Shown here one piece after another: positions 1-9,315 of a stretch of 64,000 bases of DNA. The stretch is taken from the NCBI GenBank assembly GCA_026545225.1, contig CM048848.1:23414806-23478805 (forward strand), in the 5' to 3' direction. Numbering within the stretch: position 1 is the first letter of the stretch; every line of letters starts with the position of its first letter. The notes beneath the pieces are model-generated. The model was not told where the DNA came from and searched no databases. It worked only from the letters and a program-made list of their open reading frames with translations. The translations under genes and the position numbers were made by a program. This stretch comes from Cornus controversa (taxonomy: Eukaryota > Streptophyta > Magnoliopsida > Cornales > Cornaceae).

Positions 1-3000
1 TTAGGTGGTCAACCTAGTTCTCAAGGTAACTCCAATAGGCCACCACAACCTCAAGGACCTCTTGTTCCTCAAGGTCAATTCCCATTGACCAATCAGTTCA
101 GTCACAATAAAGATCTCACACTTGATCCCATGAGCAATTATGTTGCTCCTGTCTCACAAAACCAACATATTTCCAACTATGATGACACTCTGAAAATGCT
201 TGCCCTTAATCTAGATCAAACTAATAAGCAATCCCATCAGAGATTTCAAAAGTTAGAGAGTAACTTTGACCTATTGACTCAGAACCAATTGCAATTTCAA
301 CAGTCAATCCAAAATCAATTGAGTCAACTTACTTCTGTTCTAACTGAAAGACAGAGGGGTACCTTGCCTAGCCAACCTGAAATCAATCCTAAAAACAAAG
401 GGGTTAATCTCATAGAATCTTCTTCTGCCACTGACCAATCAAATGGCCATGTGAATTCCATCACAACACTTCGGTCAGGAAAGCAAATAGATAATAAGGT
501 TGAGCTACCCACTAAAGATGAGACTGCACCATTTGAGTCTCCCCCATCTAACTCTCCCAGAGCCAAGAAAGCCCATAGTCCTCAGACTGACACTACCACT
601 CTTAAGCCGTATGCTCCACCTGCACCCTTTCCTTCTAGACTAGTCAATAATAAAAAGGATTCGCAATACAGTGAGATCTTAGAGATTTTTCAGAATCTCC
701 AGATTAATATTCCATTTCTCACTGCCATTAAGCAAATCCCTTCTTATGCAAAGTTTATTAAGGACTTAGTCAAGAGGAAAACCAATATCCCAAAGGAAGC
801 CTTCATAGCCCAACATTGCTCTTCTTTCCTACAAAACCAAGCCGTGGTCAAACATAAAGATCCTGGCAGTCCGACTGTCCTTTGTAGGATAGGGAAAATT
901 TTTGCTGATCAGACCTTGTTGGATCTAGGTGCTAGTGTGAACTTGTTACCTTATTCAGTCTACCAAGAGTTAGGGTTGAATAATTTGAGGAAAACTGATG
1001 TTAGAATTCAATTAGCTGATCGATCAGTTAAGATTCCAAGGGGTATAATTGAGGATGTAATTGTTAAAGTGGCTGATTTTTATTACCCTGTAGATTTCAT
1101 AGTGCTAGATACCCAACCCACTCAAGGTAAACAAATTCCAATCATTTTAGGTCGACCATTCTTAGCTACAGCCAATGCATTGATCAATTGTAGGAATGGT
1201 AACATGACCTTGACCTTTGGTAACATGAAAGTGGAAGTCAATGTGTTTAGTTTGATGAAACAACCCCCCGACTCAGATTCCTTTGAAGATGTTTGTCTTA
1301 TTGAGTCGTTGACCGCACACACTTTTGAGCATTCCTACCCTGAGGATCCACTCCAACAGTGTTTAGCCCATTTTAGTGCTGATTTCGATGAGGATAACTA
1401 TATTAGTGAAGTCAATGCTTTGCTAGATTCCACTCCAATCTCTGACACACCAAAATATAGGTCCCAATTTGAACCATTGTCTTTGCCGAATGCCACTGCA
1501 TCTGAAAATGTCAAGAAGCCTCCTAGAGTTGAATTAAAGCCTCTACCTTCGACTTTAAAATATTTATACCTAGGTGAGTCTGACACATTTCCCGTGGTGA
1601 TAGCTTCTGATTTAACTGAGGATCAGGAAAACCAATTAATTGAGGTTCTTAGGGCAAATAAGGAAGCAATAGGTTGGTCAATTGATGACATCAAAGGTAT
1701 TAGTCCTTTCGTGGTCCAACATCGCATTCACTTAGAGGACGATGCTAAAACCTGTCGACAACCTCAGAGGAGACTTAACCCCAATTTAAAGGAAGTTGTT
1801 CGTGCTGAAGTTATCAAACTTCTAGATGCCAATATCATCTATCCCATCTCTGATAGCCAGTGGGTAAGTCCAATCCAAGTTGTCCCTAAGAAGTCTGGCA
1901 TCACTGTTGTTGCCAATGACAATAATGAGTTGGTTCCTACTCGTGTCCAAACTGGATGGCGAGTTTGTATAGACTATAGGAAGCTTAATAGTGTGACTAG
2001 GAAGGATCATTTCCCTCTACCTTTTGTTGACCAAATGTTAGAGAAATTAGCTGGTCAGGCATACTATTGCTTTTTAGATGGTTACTCTGGCTATAACCAG
2101 ATTCCCGTCCACCCCGATGACCAAGACAAGACAACTTTCACCTGTCCATTTGGCACATTTGCTTATCGTCGCATGCCCTTTGGGTTATGCAATGCACCCG
2201 CCACATTTCAGAGGTGCATGATGAGTATCTTTCACGACATGGTTGACAAATTTCTAGAAATCTTCATGGATGACTTCTCTGTCTTTGGTTCATCTTTTAA
2301 GCAATGCCTACACCATCTTACTCTAGTGCTTCAACGTTGTCGTGACACTAACCTAGTTCTTAACTGGGAAAAATGTCACTTCATGGTAAAGAAAGGAATT
2401 GTCCTAGGTCATACTATTTCTAGTGGGGGAATTGAGGTAGATAAAGCAAAAGTTGACCTCATCTCAAATCTACCTATCCCCAAAACTGTTCGTGATATTC
2501 GAGCTTTCTTAGGTCATGCTGGATTCTATAGGCGTTTCATCAAAGATTTCAGTAAGATAGCACGACCTTTGACCCATCTTCTAGCTAAGGATGCACCATT
2601 TGAGTTTACAGATGCTTGTCACTCAGCTTTTGAGCAATTAAAATTAGCCCTCACCACTGCACCCATAATCCGCCCACCTGATTGGAACCTACCTTTTGAG
2701 ATCATGTGTGATGCGTCAGATTATGCAGTTGGGGCTGTTTTAGGACAAAGAGTTGATAAAGCACCGTATGTGATCTATTATGCTAGCAAGACTTTGAATG
2801 ACGCGCAACTTAACTACTCGACCACTGAGAAAGAGTTATTAGCAGTCGTGTTTTCCTTTGACAAATTTCGCTCGTATTTGATCGGATCTAAGGTCATCAT
2901 CTATACCGATCATGCAGCATTGCAACATCTTCTCTCCAAAAAAGATGCCAAACCTAGGTTGATACGATGGATCTTACTCCTTCAAGAATTTGACCTTGAG

Positions 3001-4428
3001 ATTCGTGATAAGAAAGGCTCAGATAATGTAGTCGCTGATCATTTGTCCCGTCTTATTGTTGATTCTATTAGTGACTCCCTTCCCATCTCTGATTATTTTC
3101 CTGATGAGCAACTTTTTACAATATCTCATGCCCCATGGTATGCTGATATTGTCAATTACATTGTGACTGGTCAAATCCCTTCCACTTGGTCTAAGCAAGA
3201 GAGAGAAAAATTCTTAGCTAAGGCTAAGGAATATTTTTGGGATGATCCCTACTTATTCAAGTATTGTCCAGATCAGATCATCCGTAGGTGTGTTCCCGAG
3301 GACGACCAAGAGTCTGTCATTTCCTTTTGTCATGATCAGCCATGTGGTGGCCATTTTAGCTCTAAAAGGACCGCTGCAAAAATCTTGCAGTCGGGATTTT
3401 ATTGGCCCACCCTTTTTAAGGACACTTATACCTACTGTCTCGCTTGTCCTAGATGTCAATTATTAGGTAAGATTACCAAGCGTAATGAGTGGCCCCAACA
3501 ATCAATTTTAGTTGTCGAAATATTTGATGTTTGGGGTATTGACTTCATGGGACCCTTTCCCTCCTCATTTGGGTATATCTATATTCTTCTTGCTGTTGAT
3601 TATGTGTCCAAATGGGTAGAAGCATTAGCCACTAAGACAGCCGACCATAGAGTTGTGGTGAATTTCTTGAAAGACTTAATTTTGCCTAGATTCGGTGTAC
3701 CTCGAGCCATAATTAGTGATAATGGTTCCCATTTTTGTAACAAAGTCTTTGCAAGCTTAATGTCTAAATATGAGATCACCCACAAAGTGGCCCTATCTTA
3801 TCACCCACAAACCAATGGTCAGGCTGAGGTATCCAATAGGGAGATCAAACATATCTTAGAAAAAACGGTTAACCCCACAAGGAAGGACTGGAGTCTCCGC
3901 CTCCAAGATGCTTTGTGGGCATATCGTACTGCTTATAAGACTCCTATAGGAATGTCTCCATATCGCTTAGTCTATGGCAAAGCATGTCACTTGCCTGTCG
4001 AACTCGAACACCGTGCTTATTGGGCTATCAAGGCCATGAATTTTAACTATGATAAAGCTGGAGAGCGTAGGTCACTTCAACTCGATGAGTTGGAGGAAAT
4101 CAGAAATGATGCCTACGAGAGTTCGAAGATTTATAAAGCTAAGACCAAATTGGAACATGACAAACAAATTCTGAGAAAAGATTTCTCCCCAGGCCAGAAG
4201 GTTCTTCTATATAACTCTCGTCTTGAATTGTTTCCTGGGAAGTTGAGGTCACGATGGTCTGGTCCATACTATGTCCACCAAGTTGCTAGTCATGGTGCTA
4301 TTGAGGTTCAAGATCCCAAAAATGGAAAGTTATTCAAAGTTAATGCTCAACGTATAAAGCCTTTTCTTGAGTTGGAGGCTCGTGAAATTGAAAATATTTT
4401 CCTTGTCGATCCAGTCTATCTCAATTGA
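1..4428 (+). CDS. E1 gag-pro-pol polyprotein, 5' partial
   Basis: One frame is open from the first base to a TGA at 4426-4428, about 1475 codons, with no break. It is cut at the N-terminus by the window edge, so no start can be given. Gag C-terminus: glutamine-rich, with the TTLRSGK motif near 466-483. Aspartic protease: [12 protein letters not shown] near 916-951. Reverse transcriptase: about 1690-2500, with FMDDFS at 2263-2280. RNase H: about 2690-3060, with MCDAS, EKEL, TDHAAL and ADHLSR. Integrase: HHCC zinc finger about 3330-3460; core with the acidic residues in GIDFMGPF (about 3538), ISDNG (about 3712) and AEVSNRE (about 3823); C-terminal SRWSGPY about 4249. The polyprotein would make the particle, copy the RNA and integrate the cDNA. 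All catalytic residues I can check are present, so this pol could be functional. Confidence 0.93.
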   Translation, partial: LGGQPSSQGNSNRPPQPQGPLVPQGQFPLTNQFSHNKDLTLDPMSNYVAPVSQNQHISNYDDTLKMLALNLDQTNKQSHQRFQKLESNFDLLTQNQLQFQQSIQNQLSQLTSVLTERQRGTLPSQPEINPKNKGVNLIESSSATDQSNGHVNSITTLRSGKQIDNKVELPTKDETAPFESPPSNSPRAKKAHSPQTDTTTLKPYAPPAPFPSRLVNNKKDSQYSEILEIFQNLQINIPFLTAIKQIPSYAKFIKDLVKRKTNIPKEAFIAQHCSSFLQNQAVVKHKDPGSPTVLCRIGKIFADQTLLDLGASVNLLPYSVYQELGLNNLRKTDVRIQLADRSVKIPRGIIEDVIVKVADFYYPVDFIVLDTQPTQGKQIPIILGRPFLATANALINCRNGNMTLTFGNMKVEVNVFSLMKQPPDSDSFEDVCLIESLTAHTFEHSYPEDPLQQCLAHFSADFDEDNYISEVNALLDSTPISDTPKYRSQFEPLSLPNATASENVKKPPRVELKPLPSTLKYLYLGESDTFPVVIASDLTEDQENQLIEVLRANKEAIGWSIDDIKGISPFVVQHRIHLEDDAKTCRQPQRRLNPNLKEVVRAEVIKLLDANIIYPISDSQWVSPIQVVPKKSGITVVANDNNELVPTRVQTGWRVCIDYRKLNSVTRKDHFPLPFVDQMLEKLAGQAYYCFLDGYSGYNQIPVHPDDQDKTTFTCPFGTFAYRRMPFGLCNAPATFQRCMMSIFHDMVDKFLEIFMDDFSVFGSSFKQCLHHLTLVLQRCRDTNLVLNWEKCHFMVKKGIVLGHTISSGGIEVDKAKVDLISNLPIPKTVRDIRAFLGHAGFYRRFIKDFSKIARPLTHLLAKDAPFEFTDACHSAFEQLKLALTTAPIIRPPDWNLPFEIMCDASDYAVGAVLGQRVDKAPYVIYYASKTLNDAQLNYSTTEKELLAVVFSFDKFRSYLIGSKVIIYTDHAALQHLLSKKDAKPRLIRWILLLQEFDLEIRDKKGSDNVVADHLSRLIVDSISDSLPISDYFPDEQLFTISHAPWYADIVNYIVTGQIPSTWSKQEREKFLAKAKEYFWDDPYLFKYCPDQIIRRCVPEDDQESVISFCHDQPCGGHFSSKRTAAKILQSGFYWPTLFKDTYTYCLACPRCQLLGKITKRNEWPQQSILVVEIFDVWGIDFMGPFPSSFGYIYILLAVDYVSKWVEALATKTADHRVVVNFLKDLILPRFGVPRAIISDNGSHFCNKVFASLMSKYEITHKVALSYHPQTNGQAEVSNREIKHILEKTVNPTRKDWSLRLQDALWAYRTAYKTPIGMSPYRLVYGKACHLPVELEHRAYWAIKAMNFNYDKAGERRSLQLDELEEIRNDAYESSKIYKAKTKLEHDKQILRKDFSPGQKVLLYNSRLELFPGKLRSRWSGPYYVHQVASHGAIEVQDPKNGKLFKVNAQRIKPFLELEAREIENIFLVDPVYLN

Positions 4429-4743
4429 TCTTTTTGGGGTACTATCTCTTTTGCGTCTGGCTGAAGACGTTAAACTTAGCGCTCTTGGGAGGCAACCCTG
4501 CCGGTTGATTTTAGAGTTTCGTAGTTGCTGCTTAGTTTAGGATTTTTTGTAAACTCTATTTGGATATGTTTATATTCTATTTGGGGTACGGTCTTTGATT
4601 AATATGGTTCTAAATCATTTAGTCTATATTATTATGCATTACATATTTGTAGGGACTATACTTCTACCATACCAGAACAATTGAGGTAATTTGTTCCAAT
4701 ATTTTTCTATCTGTCTTCAGCAATACATTGTTACTATACTTTT

Positions 4744-4782
4744 AACACTAGGGACAGTGTTGTATTTTGTTTGGGGGTGGGG
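4744..4782 (+). other. Hairpin plus G-rich PPT-like module, E1 internal copy
   Basis: The stem AACACT/AGTGTT closes the loop AGGGAC (4744-4761), followed after a few bases by GTTTGGGGGTGGGG (4769-4782). E2, E3, E4 and E7 have ACATTG/CAATGT with AGGA or AGTA at the same place. A T-A pair in their stem is replaced here by C-G, so pairing is kept. The G-rich part matches this element's own PPT. Confidence 0.6.
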
Positions 4783-5381
4783 TAGATTTATCAAAATGCA
4801 TGCCTTTTTTTTGAAAATCTTTTGATCCAAAATAGAGTCATTTTTCAAAAAAAAAAAAAAAAAAATTTTTTTTGGCAGTATAGTACCTTTACAATGATGA
4901 TATTGGATTAACTTATGATCCGTTTCATGAAATCCAAGAGATGTTAATGTTTTGATCTAAATTGAACTTGTTATTAGGGTAATATAATGATAGACATTAT
5001 TGTATCACGGGCATTTAGAAGCAGAAATATTTTTTGCACAAAAGTCGAACTTTGCAATTCGAATTGAAAAGTGAGTAACCTCTTGATAATCTGGAAGATC
5101 TAATAGTAGAGACTTAGACCGTGTGAGCTTTCGTGCCTTTCACTTTTGTAGAGAGTTTTTATGCTAACTCCGAGTCAAAAGATGACTCAATTTTCTTGGA
5201 TACCGTATAAAAAATCGTTGGTAGTCTCATTATCTTTCATTTTGGTTGATCACTGAGAATGAAATCACTTCGAGTTAAGAGAAACATAGGCCTTGTAATT
5301 TATTTTTCTACTATCGTATCCTACCATAATCCTTCTTTCTGTTGTTAGTTTCTGAAAAGTGATACGGATGTTCTTGTGAAA

Positions 5382-5520
5382 AAGAAAAAAAAAAAAAAAA
5401 TCATCATATTTTTTTTTTTTTTTCAATGAAAAAAAAAAAAAAGAAAGAAAGAAAGAAAGAAAGATAGAGAAAAAAAAAAAAAAAAAAGAAGAAGAAGAAA
5501 AAGAAAAAAGAAATGAAGAA
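5382..5520 (+). repeat. A-rich and GAAA simple-sequence tract
   Basis: Runs of A, T and repeated GAAA/GAA units. A similar A-rich tract after TTCAATG lies at the same place in family B elements (about 37815-37855 in E5), so the position, not just the composition, is shared. Confidence 0.8.
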
Positions 5521-6160
5521 GACAAGTTTTCCCTTTGAGATATTTTGAAGACTCATCACTTCCAAAAATATTCACTTACAGCCCCATCCTAATCACTACC
5601 TGTAAGATTTATGGAAAGATATGATAGTGGGTAATAAGTAAGCAGGCGCTATGGTGGGTAACTCGACATTCTCCCAAAAGTGATCAACATTCCTATCATG
5701 AGACTTTTCTATTTATATGTATCGGTTTTTCATATTAGTATGTGAGCTTGCTTTTACTTTGGAAACAGAGTTTCTACTCACATACAACTGAGATAAACAG
5801 TTAGCCAAATCTCCGAGAGTTGTTCTTTTAGAGAGATATTTACCTGTGAGATTTGAAGTCAAAACGTCTTTTTCTTCTAGTGACTTGGGAATTACATTAC
5901 TTGAATTTGAGGATGGCTTTTTGTCGACTTCACACACATTCACTCTGCTTCTAGGTTACTTATGGATGATTTTTCCTTGATGTTTATTATTATAACACCC
6001 TAGTAGCTTGTTGTATATGAGGAACTTATCAATTCCATTTCTTATTTTTCATGTTTCATGGATATATAGGAGATTCTCTGAACAATAGGGGAAATTACTG
6101 CCTTAAAGCAACTCTTCTTTGTAATAGTTAGAAAGTTTGTGGGTACCTTCACTGCAAACC

Positions 6161-6235
6161 CTCACGAGGCTATAGCTCGTCCACTAGGGGTAACCTAGGG
6201 GTTTAAGGCCTTATTGCATATGGTAAATGCAATCG
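6161..6235 (+). other. Three-hairpin block upstream of the E1 PPT
   Basis: Three consecutive inverted repeats: ACGAG/CTCGT (6164-6180), CTAGG/CCTAG (6184-6198) and TTGCAT/ATGCAA (6214-6232). The family B element E5 has the same three stems at 38487-38554, with changes mainly in the loops. Function unknown; an RNA packaging or replication signal is possible. Confidence 0.55.
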
Positions 6236-6318
6236 AGAACAGCCTGCGAAAGTGGCACATCTTTAGTTAGGAGTTAAATAAAAGTAGCAGTTTTGTACAC
6301 TAATTTCTTTTGCTTGTA

Positions 6319-6357
6319 TTTGCTAGAGGACTAGCAAAAGCTCGTTTGGGGGTAATT
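6319..6357 (+). other. E1 PPT with upstream hairpin
   Basis: TTTGCTAG-AGGA-CTAGCAAA (6319-6338) is a perfect 8-bp stem with an AGGA loop. It precedes GTTTGGGGGTAATT, which ends directly at the LTR start TGATAAG. The G-run is the expected plus-strand primer for reverse transcription. Confidence 0.75.
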
Positions 6358-7609
6358 TGATAAGTGCACAAAACTTGCTATTTTATATCCTAAAATAAGT
6401 TCTTAATTCATATTTTATTTTATTTAAAGGTTTTTATCTTTGCATTTTATGTTTTATAGGGGTTGATTTCCAAAGAAGAAGAAAAGCAGCAAAAGAGGGC
6501 TAAAAAGGATATATAAAGCCAAAGATGAACATAAGAAGAATTGTAGGAGAGATGGTATTCTGTGCAATCTACTTCACAAGAGGTCTCAAGTTCAAAACTT
6601 TGCCAAATATTTTGTACACGGCCACGTCTGCAGTCCAAAATTGAAATTAAAGATATGGAAATCAAATTTTAGATATTCAAATTCAAAATTTTGTATTTTA
6701 AATTTTTGTTTTTGAATTTTGAATTTTGAATTTCAAATTTGTATTTTGAATTTTTGTATTTTAAATTTTTCCCACCTAAACCATTCCCCTCTAACTCTAT
6801 AAATAGGGGGTCTTAGGGGATGGTGAGGGGAGTTAGAAATTGTAGAGAAATTATAGGAAAAAATAGTGTATTTATTTTATTGATTCAATGATGAGTAGTA
6901 GTTTCATTTATATTTGTTTGTTTTTTATTAATATGCAAGCGTAAACATCCTTCTCAAGGGAGTGATGAAGCCACCATGGCTGAAGTATAGGTAAGTTGTT
7001 TTATTTTCTTGTCTACTTTTTCCTCCCAAGAGCATTCTTCTACTCTTCTATTCTGGATTTTATTTTCTAAAAGTAGAGGAAGGATTCTTCGTGTTTGCCA
7101 AATAATGGTAATTCGAAGAATGCCTACCTCTGTTTACCTAGCCAATGTGCATCAGATTAAGTAAAAGAATGTCTCTCTCATATATAATCAAGTCATTCTT
7201 TTTTATTCCATATTTTCCTTCATCTTTCCAAGTTCTAATTGGATTGGTGAAGTGTATTGGTTATTGGAGGAAAAACTAGATAAGAATATAAAAAAAAAAA
7301 CTTTATTTATATGGATCCATGGTGGTGAATTCTCTTTCCTTGAGATTTTTTCCATCATTTGATCTAAGACATTTAATATTAGTTTTTATTATTAAATAAA
7401 AAATCAGAATTTTATTTTTTTTAAATATTCATTTTTCATCTCAAGAGAATTAGGTTTTGAAGTTTAGACTTGTTATTGATTCTCACTTGAGAGTGGTTCG
7501 ACCCTGCTTACTACTATACAGTTTTTAGTAAAGTTTTTGCAGGTTTTATTATTTTTTTGTACGAAGTGTAGAAAAGCAACGACAAACATCCATTATTCTA
7601 CACTCGTCA
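6358..7609 (+). repeat. E1 3' LTR
   Basis: About 1252 bp, starting TGATAAGTGC right after the PPT and ending CACTCGTCA. It has a TATA box at 6798. An AT-rich degenerate repeat of AATTTTGAATTT-like units covers about 6655-6770. The matching 5' LTR is outside the window, so the end was set from the CA terminus and is slightly uncertain. Confidence 0.75.
6798..6806 (+). promoter_or_regulatory. TATA box of E1 LTR
   Basis: TATAAATAG lies 440 bp into the LTR in a C-rich context followed by GGGG, the normal arrangement for a U3 promoter in plant LTRs. Confidence 0.6.
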
Positions 7610-7721
7610 ATATGTTTACGATATTTTTGTGTTTTTGATGTATTGCAGGTCTTTTAGTAAAAGGAGCAAAATTTGAGGCTATTTGCAGCTGAAGAGAAAA
7701 GTCAGAAATTACAGCCAAGGC

Positions 7722-7836
7722 ATCTCGATCAATCGAGATGTTGATCTCGATCAATCGAGATCTTGATTGATCAAGATCCTATTTCGATTGATCGAAATCT
7801 CGATCAATCGAGATCCAATCTCGATTGATCGAGATT
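7722..7836 (+). promoter_or_regulatory. Six perfect inverted repeats in the E2 LTR
   Basis: Six adjoining units, each with 8-bp arms around a CA or TG centre: ATCTCGAT-CA-ATCGAGAT, ATCTTGAT-TG-ATCAAGAT, ATTTCGAT-TG-ATCGAAAT and orientation variants. When one arm changes, the other changes to match. The same units stand upstream of ORF3. I infer a regulatory or structural role; no binding protein is identified. Confidence 0.7.
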
Positions 7837-7960
7837 CTGCAGAAGCCACTTGCCCACTTGCTCACCTGCTCTCCCACTTGCAACAAAATCCCCCTTTTTG
7901 CATGACTTAGGAGGATTGTCTGACTTGAACAAGACCCTTGTGGACCTTCTTGATATAATG

Positions 7961-7999
7961 GATATATATATTGATATATATATATATATATATATATAT
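7961..7999 (+). repeat. TA microsatellite
   Basis: An almost pure run of TA with one TTGA interruption, within the E2 LTR. It could supply TATA-like sequence for U3. Confidence 0.85.
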
Positions 8000-8966
8000 G
8001 GTGGGCCCCAAGGTTGAAAAAGGGAGCCATAAAGCACAAAGAAGCCACATTTCTCAAAGATCTCACACACACATCAGAAGATAAGAGAGACATTTAGGAG
8101 AGGAGAGAGAGGGGCTGAACCAGACCAAGAAGCTTCATCTTCTCCATCAATGGAAGAGTGCAAGGCAACCATGAGCAACTAACTCTTCTACTAGGGTGTG
8201 GTGAAACCCCTAGCCATGTAAACTTGTTCATTTTTGTAGCACTTGGGATTTGTAATTAAATGTTGATTATTTAGCCTAGTGACCATGTACACTAATACAT
8301 TTCTTTTATATATTCATTTGATGTTGAGTTTATTCTTATCTTAGAGTAGATTCTTTCATGTGAATGCACAACATTTGCATATTCCACAAGAAGTGCAAAT
8401 GATGGCTAGATAATGGTGTTTAAATGAATGTGTGGTGTTTGCTTGTATAAACCATGCCAAGATAAGGTAGTTTGGATGCATGTAGGTTCACTTAGAGAGT
8501 AGGGTAATTGGGTAGTTAGTTAGGTTGAAGAGTTATGCTTGTTGAAGATGGATTATGATAGGTTAGCACACACATTAATCTTTTGATATGTCATTGAGGT
8601 CACAAGCCTAATGACATTGTTAGGCATTTAATTTATGAATCTCATGCTTGCTACACTTATGAACATGTGAATGGCTAGTGGTGTAAACCAACCCTAGTTC
8701 TCTCTCCCAACTTTTACTCTTTAAATTTATTGTCATTATATTCATGCAATAGTTTTATAAACAAAAACTCAAAACCCTGATTTTAGGATTAAAGTGGAAT
8801 TAATCTTTCTTTAAGACAATTACGACTAGTCCTCGTGGGATCGATACCCTCTATATAGTACCGTATCTACAAAGATTCGTGCTCTTGCGAGTGGTTAAAT
8901 TATATTTTGATAAAAGGGGCATAAATAAGCTTACAATATAATTCGAGTTTAGCCACACCAAAATTT

Positions 8967-9025
8967 TGGCGCCGTTGCCGGGGACCGAACCCGGGTCACC
9001 CGTGTGACAGGCGTGAATATTCACC
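8967..9025 (+). other. Primer-binding site extended into an antisense tRNA-Asp copy
   Basis: The first 18 bases, TGGCGCCGTTGCCGGGGA, are the standard Athila primer site complementary to the 3' end of plant tRNA-Asp(GUC). Here the match continues through the T arm, variable region, anticodon arm (GTGACAG, containing the GAC complement of anticodon GTC) and into the D arm: about 60 bases with about five differences from the plant tRNA as I remember it. It ends at CACCA, which repeats the LTR terminus CACACCA. A second AAATTT spacer and primer site follow. Confidence 0.85.
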
Positions 9026-9032
9026 AAAATTT

Positions 9033-9050
9033 TGGCGCCGTTGCCGGGGA
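9033..9050 (+). other. Second primer-binding site of E2 (tRNA-Asp)
   Basis: A second identical copy of the 18-base primer site, 66 bases after the first, preceded by the same CACCAAAATTT context. The leader to gag begins after it. Confidence 0.85.
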
Positions 9051-9315
9051 CTACGGTTTTAATTGTCGCCATTGAAAGATTAAATCTGGTTTAATTCTTA
9101 GGCTAGAAATTCTTTGATTCTTTTTGTATATATCTTGTTCTTATTTCTCAAATTTCTTGATTTTAGGTATACCACATAGCGGGTATCTAAAAGAATTCAA
9201 GTTGGAACCCTTTGTGAGTATAAAATCTAAAATTAGTGGGTTTGAGTTCATTCATTTTTCTTTGTATATATTATTGTTTATTTTGCGTATTGAGGTGTTG
9301 TTCTATTATTAATGC
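9051..9315 (+). other. E2 untranslated leader
   Basis: AT-rich leader between primer site and gag. A short out-of-frame ATG at 9312 overlaps the likely gag start at 9316. I see nothing else in it. Confidence 0.5.

Larger units (their letters stand above)
4429..6342 (+). other. E1 3' untranslated internal region
   Basis: No ORF3 and no convincing reading frame between pol and the PPT. It begins with GACGTTAAA and GGGAGGCAACCC (about 4467-4497), the conserved post-pol signature of many Athila elements. It holds the hairpin/G-rich module near 4745, long A and GAAA tracts, and the three-hairpin block at 6164-6232. Apparent small frames here are low-complexity artefacts. Confidence 0.75.
1..7609 (+). 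mobile_element. E1: Athila-type Ty3/gypsy retrotransposon, 5' end outside window
   Basis: The window opens inside the coding region of this element, so its 5' LTR, primer site and gag N-terminus are missing. Order seen: gag C-terminus, protease, reverse transcriptase, RNase H, integrase, a 1.9-kb 3' untranslated region, PPT and a 3' LTR starting TGATAAGTGC and ending CACTCGTCA. There is no ORF3 and no CGAT-NN-ATCG array. The open frame and well-kept LTR suggest a fairly young copy. Lineage is inferred from the DLGAS protease, FMDDFS motif, absent chromodomain and the GGGAGGCAACCC motif after pol, which is common in Athila elements. Confidence 0.9.
7613..8960 (+). repeat. E2 5' LTR
   Basis: It ends at CACACCA before the AAATTT spacer and primer site. 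The last 300 bp match the E7 LTR remnant at 54557-54857 in reverse. The start at TGTTTACGAT (7613) is a guess from the TG rule, because the start is deleted in E7 and no second E2 LTR is present. It contains six perfect inverted repeats (7722-7836) and a TA tract. Confidence 0.6.

Noticed and set aside
5265..5525. Phe/Ser-rich reading frame on the minus strand
   Set aside because: It is the reverse of an A/GAAA tract; low complexity, not a gene.
7608..7614. Target duplication between E1 and E2
   Set aside because: Only one end of each element is available here, so no duplication can be verified.
7722..7836. CRISPR-like array
   Set aside because: The units are abutting inverted repeats without unique spacers, in a plant LTR; no cas genes.
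8967..9025. A functional tRNA gene on the minus strand
   Set aside because: It has only about 60 of 73 bases, lacks the acceptor 5' strand and part of the D arm, and is fused to retrotransposon sequence on both sides.
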